From positions 1-6,302 of the forward strand of contig JBIKTV010000344.1 in NCBI GenBank assembly GCA_044347905.1: a stretch of 6,302 bases of DNA, read 5' to 3'. The translations under genes and the position numbers were made by a program. This stretch comes from SXRM01 sp044347905 (GTDB lineage Bacteria > Myxococcota_A > UBA9042). Positions 6,014-6,302 of the stretch are shown here, piece after piece; within the stretch, counting starts at the first letter, position 1; each line of letters starts with the position of its first letter. The notes beneath the pieces were generated by a model. That model did no database searches. It was not told the DNA's origin and saw nothing but the letters and a program-made list of their open reading frames with translations.

Positions 6014-6024
6014 GTAGACAAAGC
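6014..6024 (-). repeat. Repeat core D (diverged, inverted relative to A and B)
   Basis: GTAGACAAAGC is the reverse complement of the 11-base core GCTTTGTCTAC shared by copies A, B and both MITE ends. Going inward (leftward on this strand) a GATCG..CCG.GCG block appears at nearly the same offset as in copy B. This supports a diverged family member rather than chance, though the similarity outside the core is weak. Confidence 0.45.
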
Positions 6025-6053
6025 GCGGCGGCACGAGCCGATCGGCGCCGCGC
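6023..6053. terminator. GC-rich hairpin next to repeat core D
   Basis: GCGCGGCG (6023-6030) pairs perfectly with CGCCGCGC (6046-6053) around a 15-base loop. It has no T-run in the plus direction. It could be part of the repeat element or a structural terminator for the minus-strand GH15 transcript. Confidence 0.3.
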
Positions 6054-6073
6054 CTCGCCAAAAGCAAAATCCC

Positions 6074-6100
6074 GCTATTGGCACTAAAAGTGCCAATAGC
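6074..6100. terminator. Perfect 12-bp hairpin downstream of the GH15 stub
   Basis: GCTATTGGCACT (6074-6085) and AGTGCCAATAGC (6089-6100) form a perfect stem with an AAA loop (TTT on the minus strand). It begins 24 bases after the GH15 stop on the minus strand and is followed there by GGGATTTTGCTTTT, a loose T-rich tail, so it could terminate minus-strand transcription. The perfect symmetry would equally fit two abutted insertion-element ends. Confidence 0.42.
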
Positions 6101-6124
6101 CTGAAGTTTGTACAGATTGCAGAT

Positions 6125-6302
6125 TTACGCCACCGGATCTTCCGGCGCAAGGAAGCCGAGGTCGGCCAGCAGCAGCAGGCTTGCATCCATGTTGTCGCCG
6201 CCAAAGGTAGCCACAAAGGTCTGCCGATCTTCGTTCCAGGCGCGCTCGACGATGACCTGATGACATGCTTTGGCTCGATCCGCCCATGCTTGCGCGCGGT
6301 CT
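6125..6302 (-). pseudogene. GH15 glucoamylase/trehalase-like gene, partial at window edge and truncated at its 3' end
   Basis: Fifty-eight residues on the minus strand, entering from the right edge, match glycoside hydrolase family 15 (glucoamylase, glucodextranase and actinobacterial-type trehalase): AWADRAKACHQVIVERAWN, then DRQTFVATFGGDNMDASLLL and LADLGFLAPEDP. In full-length members this DAS.LLL...GFL..DPR block is followed by about 130-150 further residues, including a second catalytic Glu region. Here the frame hits TAA (6127-6125) just after DPVA, and no other frame downstream resumes the family sequence. The gene is therefore 3'-truncated, and its 5' part lies outside the window. Intact GH15 proteins hydrolyse terminal alpha-glucosidic bonds in the cytoplasm or outside the cell. 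A genuinely short protein cannot be excluded without the rest of the gene. Confidence 0.72.

Larger units (their letters stand above)
5723..6124. other. Unassigned stretch with hairpins between two gene fragments
   Basis: All three plus-strand frames and some minus-strand frames have long open stretches here, but none gives a domain that I recognise. The frame following the LodA-like fragment becomes low-complexity. A second plus frame contains a tidy-looking stretch, GGRQVGAAWIAAMVPAQSYH (about 5901-5960), which I cannot place. The right half holds repeat core D and two hairpins. It is most likely a decayed or rearranged sequence. Confidence 0.4.

Noticed and set aside
5656..6087. 143-codon plus-strand frame after the LodA-like fragment, considered as its frameshifted C-terminus
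   Set aside because: One stretch looks protein-like, but I could not match it to the LodA C-terminal or cofactor region, so no gene is called.
5797..6216. 139-codon minus-strand frame spanning repeat core D, the hairpins and the GH15 stub
   Set aside because: It runs out of frame through the GH15 coding sequence and crosses both hairpins, with no domain.
1..6302. CRISPR array, tRNA or rRNA genes, intact transposase, toxin-antitoxin or phage-defence genes
   Set aside because: No regularly spaced repeats, cloverleaf sequences or matching protein motifs were found on either strand.

Overview
The window is high-GC DNA and reads like an accessory region of a large bacterial genome. Two lipoproteins, one with an Ala/Asp/Gly-rich linker after the lipobox, and genes for LuxR-type, cytochrome P460, LpqC/PHB-depolymerase-like, Mpo1-like, GH92, LodA-like and GH15 proteins would fit a myxobacterium (Myxococcota) or a similar environmental Gram-negative. 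That placement is inference; there is no rRNA or marker gene here. I see no tRNA, CRISPR array, intact transposase or phage gene.

Left part (1-2210). A LuxR-type regulator (251-1318, +) is followed by a cytochrome P460 lipoprotein (1505-2038, +) on the same strand. The 186-bp gap between them holds two short dyads and an 11-bp-spaced direct repeat that could be operators. A hairpin followed by a T-run at 2163-2214 may terminate the P460 transcript.

Middle (2031-4222). An intact secreted esterase lipoprotein (2411-3592, -) of the feruloyl-esterase/PHB-depolymerase-like class lies between two direct copies of a 69-bp repeat that start exactly 1,710 bp apart. The same short core (GGCTTTGTCTAC) recurs as the inverted ends of a 199-bp MITE-like element (4000-4198), and once more, diverged, near 6014-6024. 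This makes one dispersed repeat family with five ends in 6.3 kb and no transposase in view.

Right part (4223-6302). An intact Mpo1-like (DUF962) membrane protein (4223-4687, -) sits 18 bp downstream of the 3' stub of a GH92 alpha-mannosidase gene (4706 to about 5260, -). That stub abuts, head to head, a 5'-less fragment on the + strand that resembles the LodA/GoxA quinoprotein oxidase family (about 5264-5722). Both fragments lack their 5' parts and meet at the same point, as one end of an inversion or a chimeric join would produce. The last 42 bp of the LodA-like stretch recur in inverted orientation at the very left edge of the window (1-42). At the right edge, a GH15 glucoamylase/trehalase-like gene enters on the - strand and stops early at 6125, short of the usual C-terminus, next to two strong hairpins and the fifth repeat copy.

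Overall this is a rearranged, repeat-seeded region: four apparently intact genes (regulator, P460, esterase, Mpo1-like) set among truncated carbohydrate-active and oxidase genes. I did not find a convincing new multi-gene system. The main leads are the repeat family, the inverted repeat that spans most of the window, and the head-to-head gene break.
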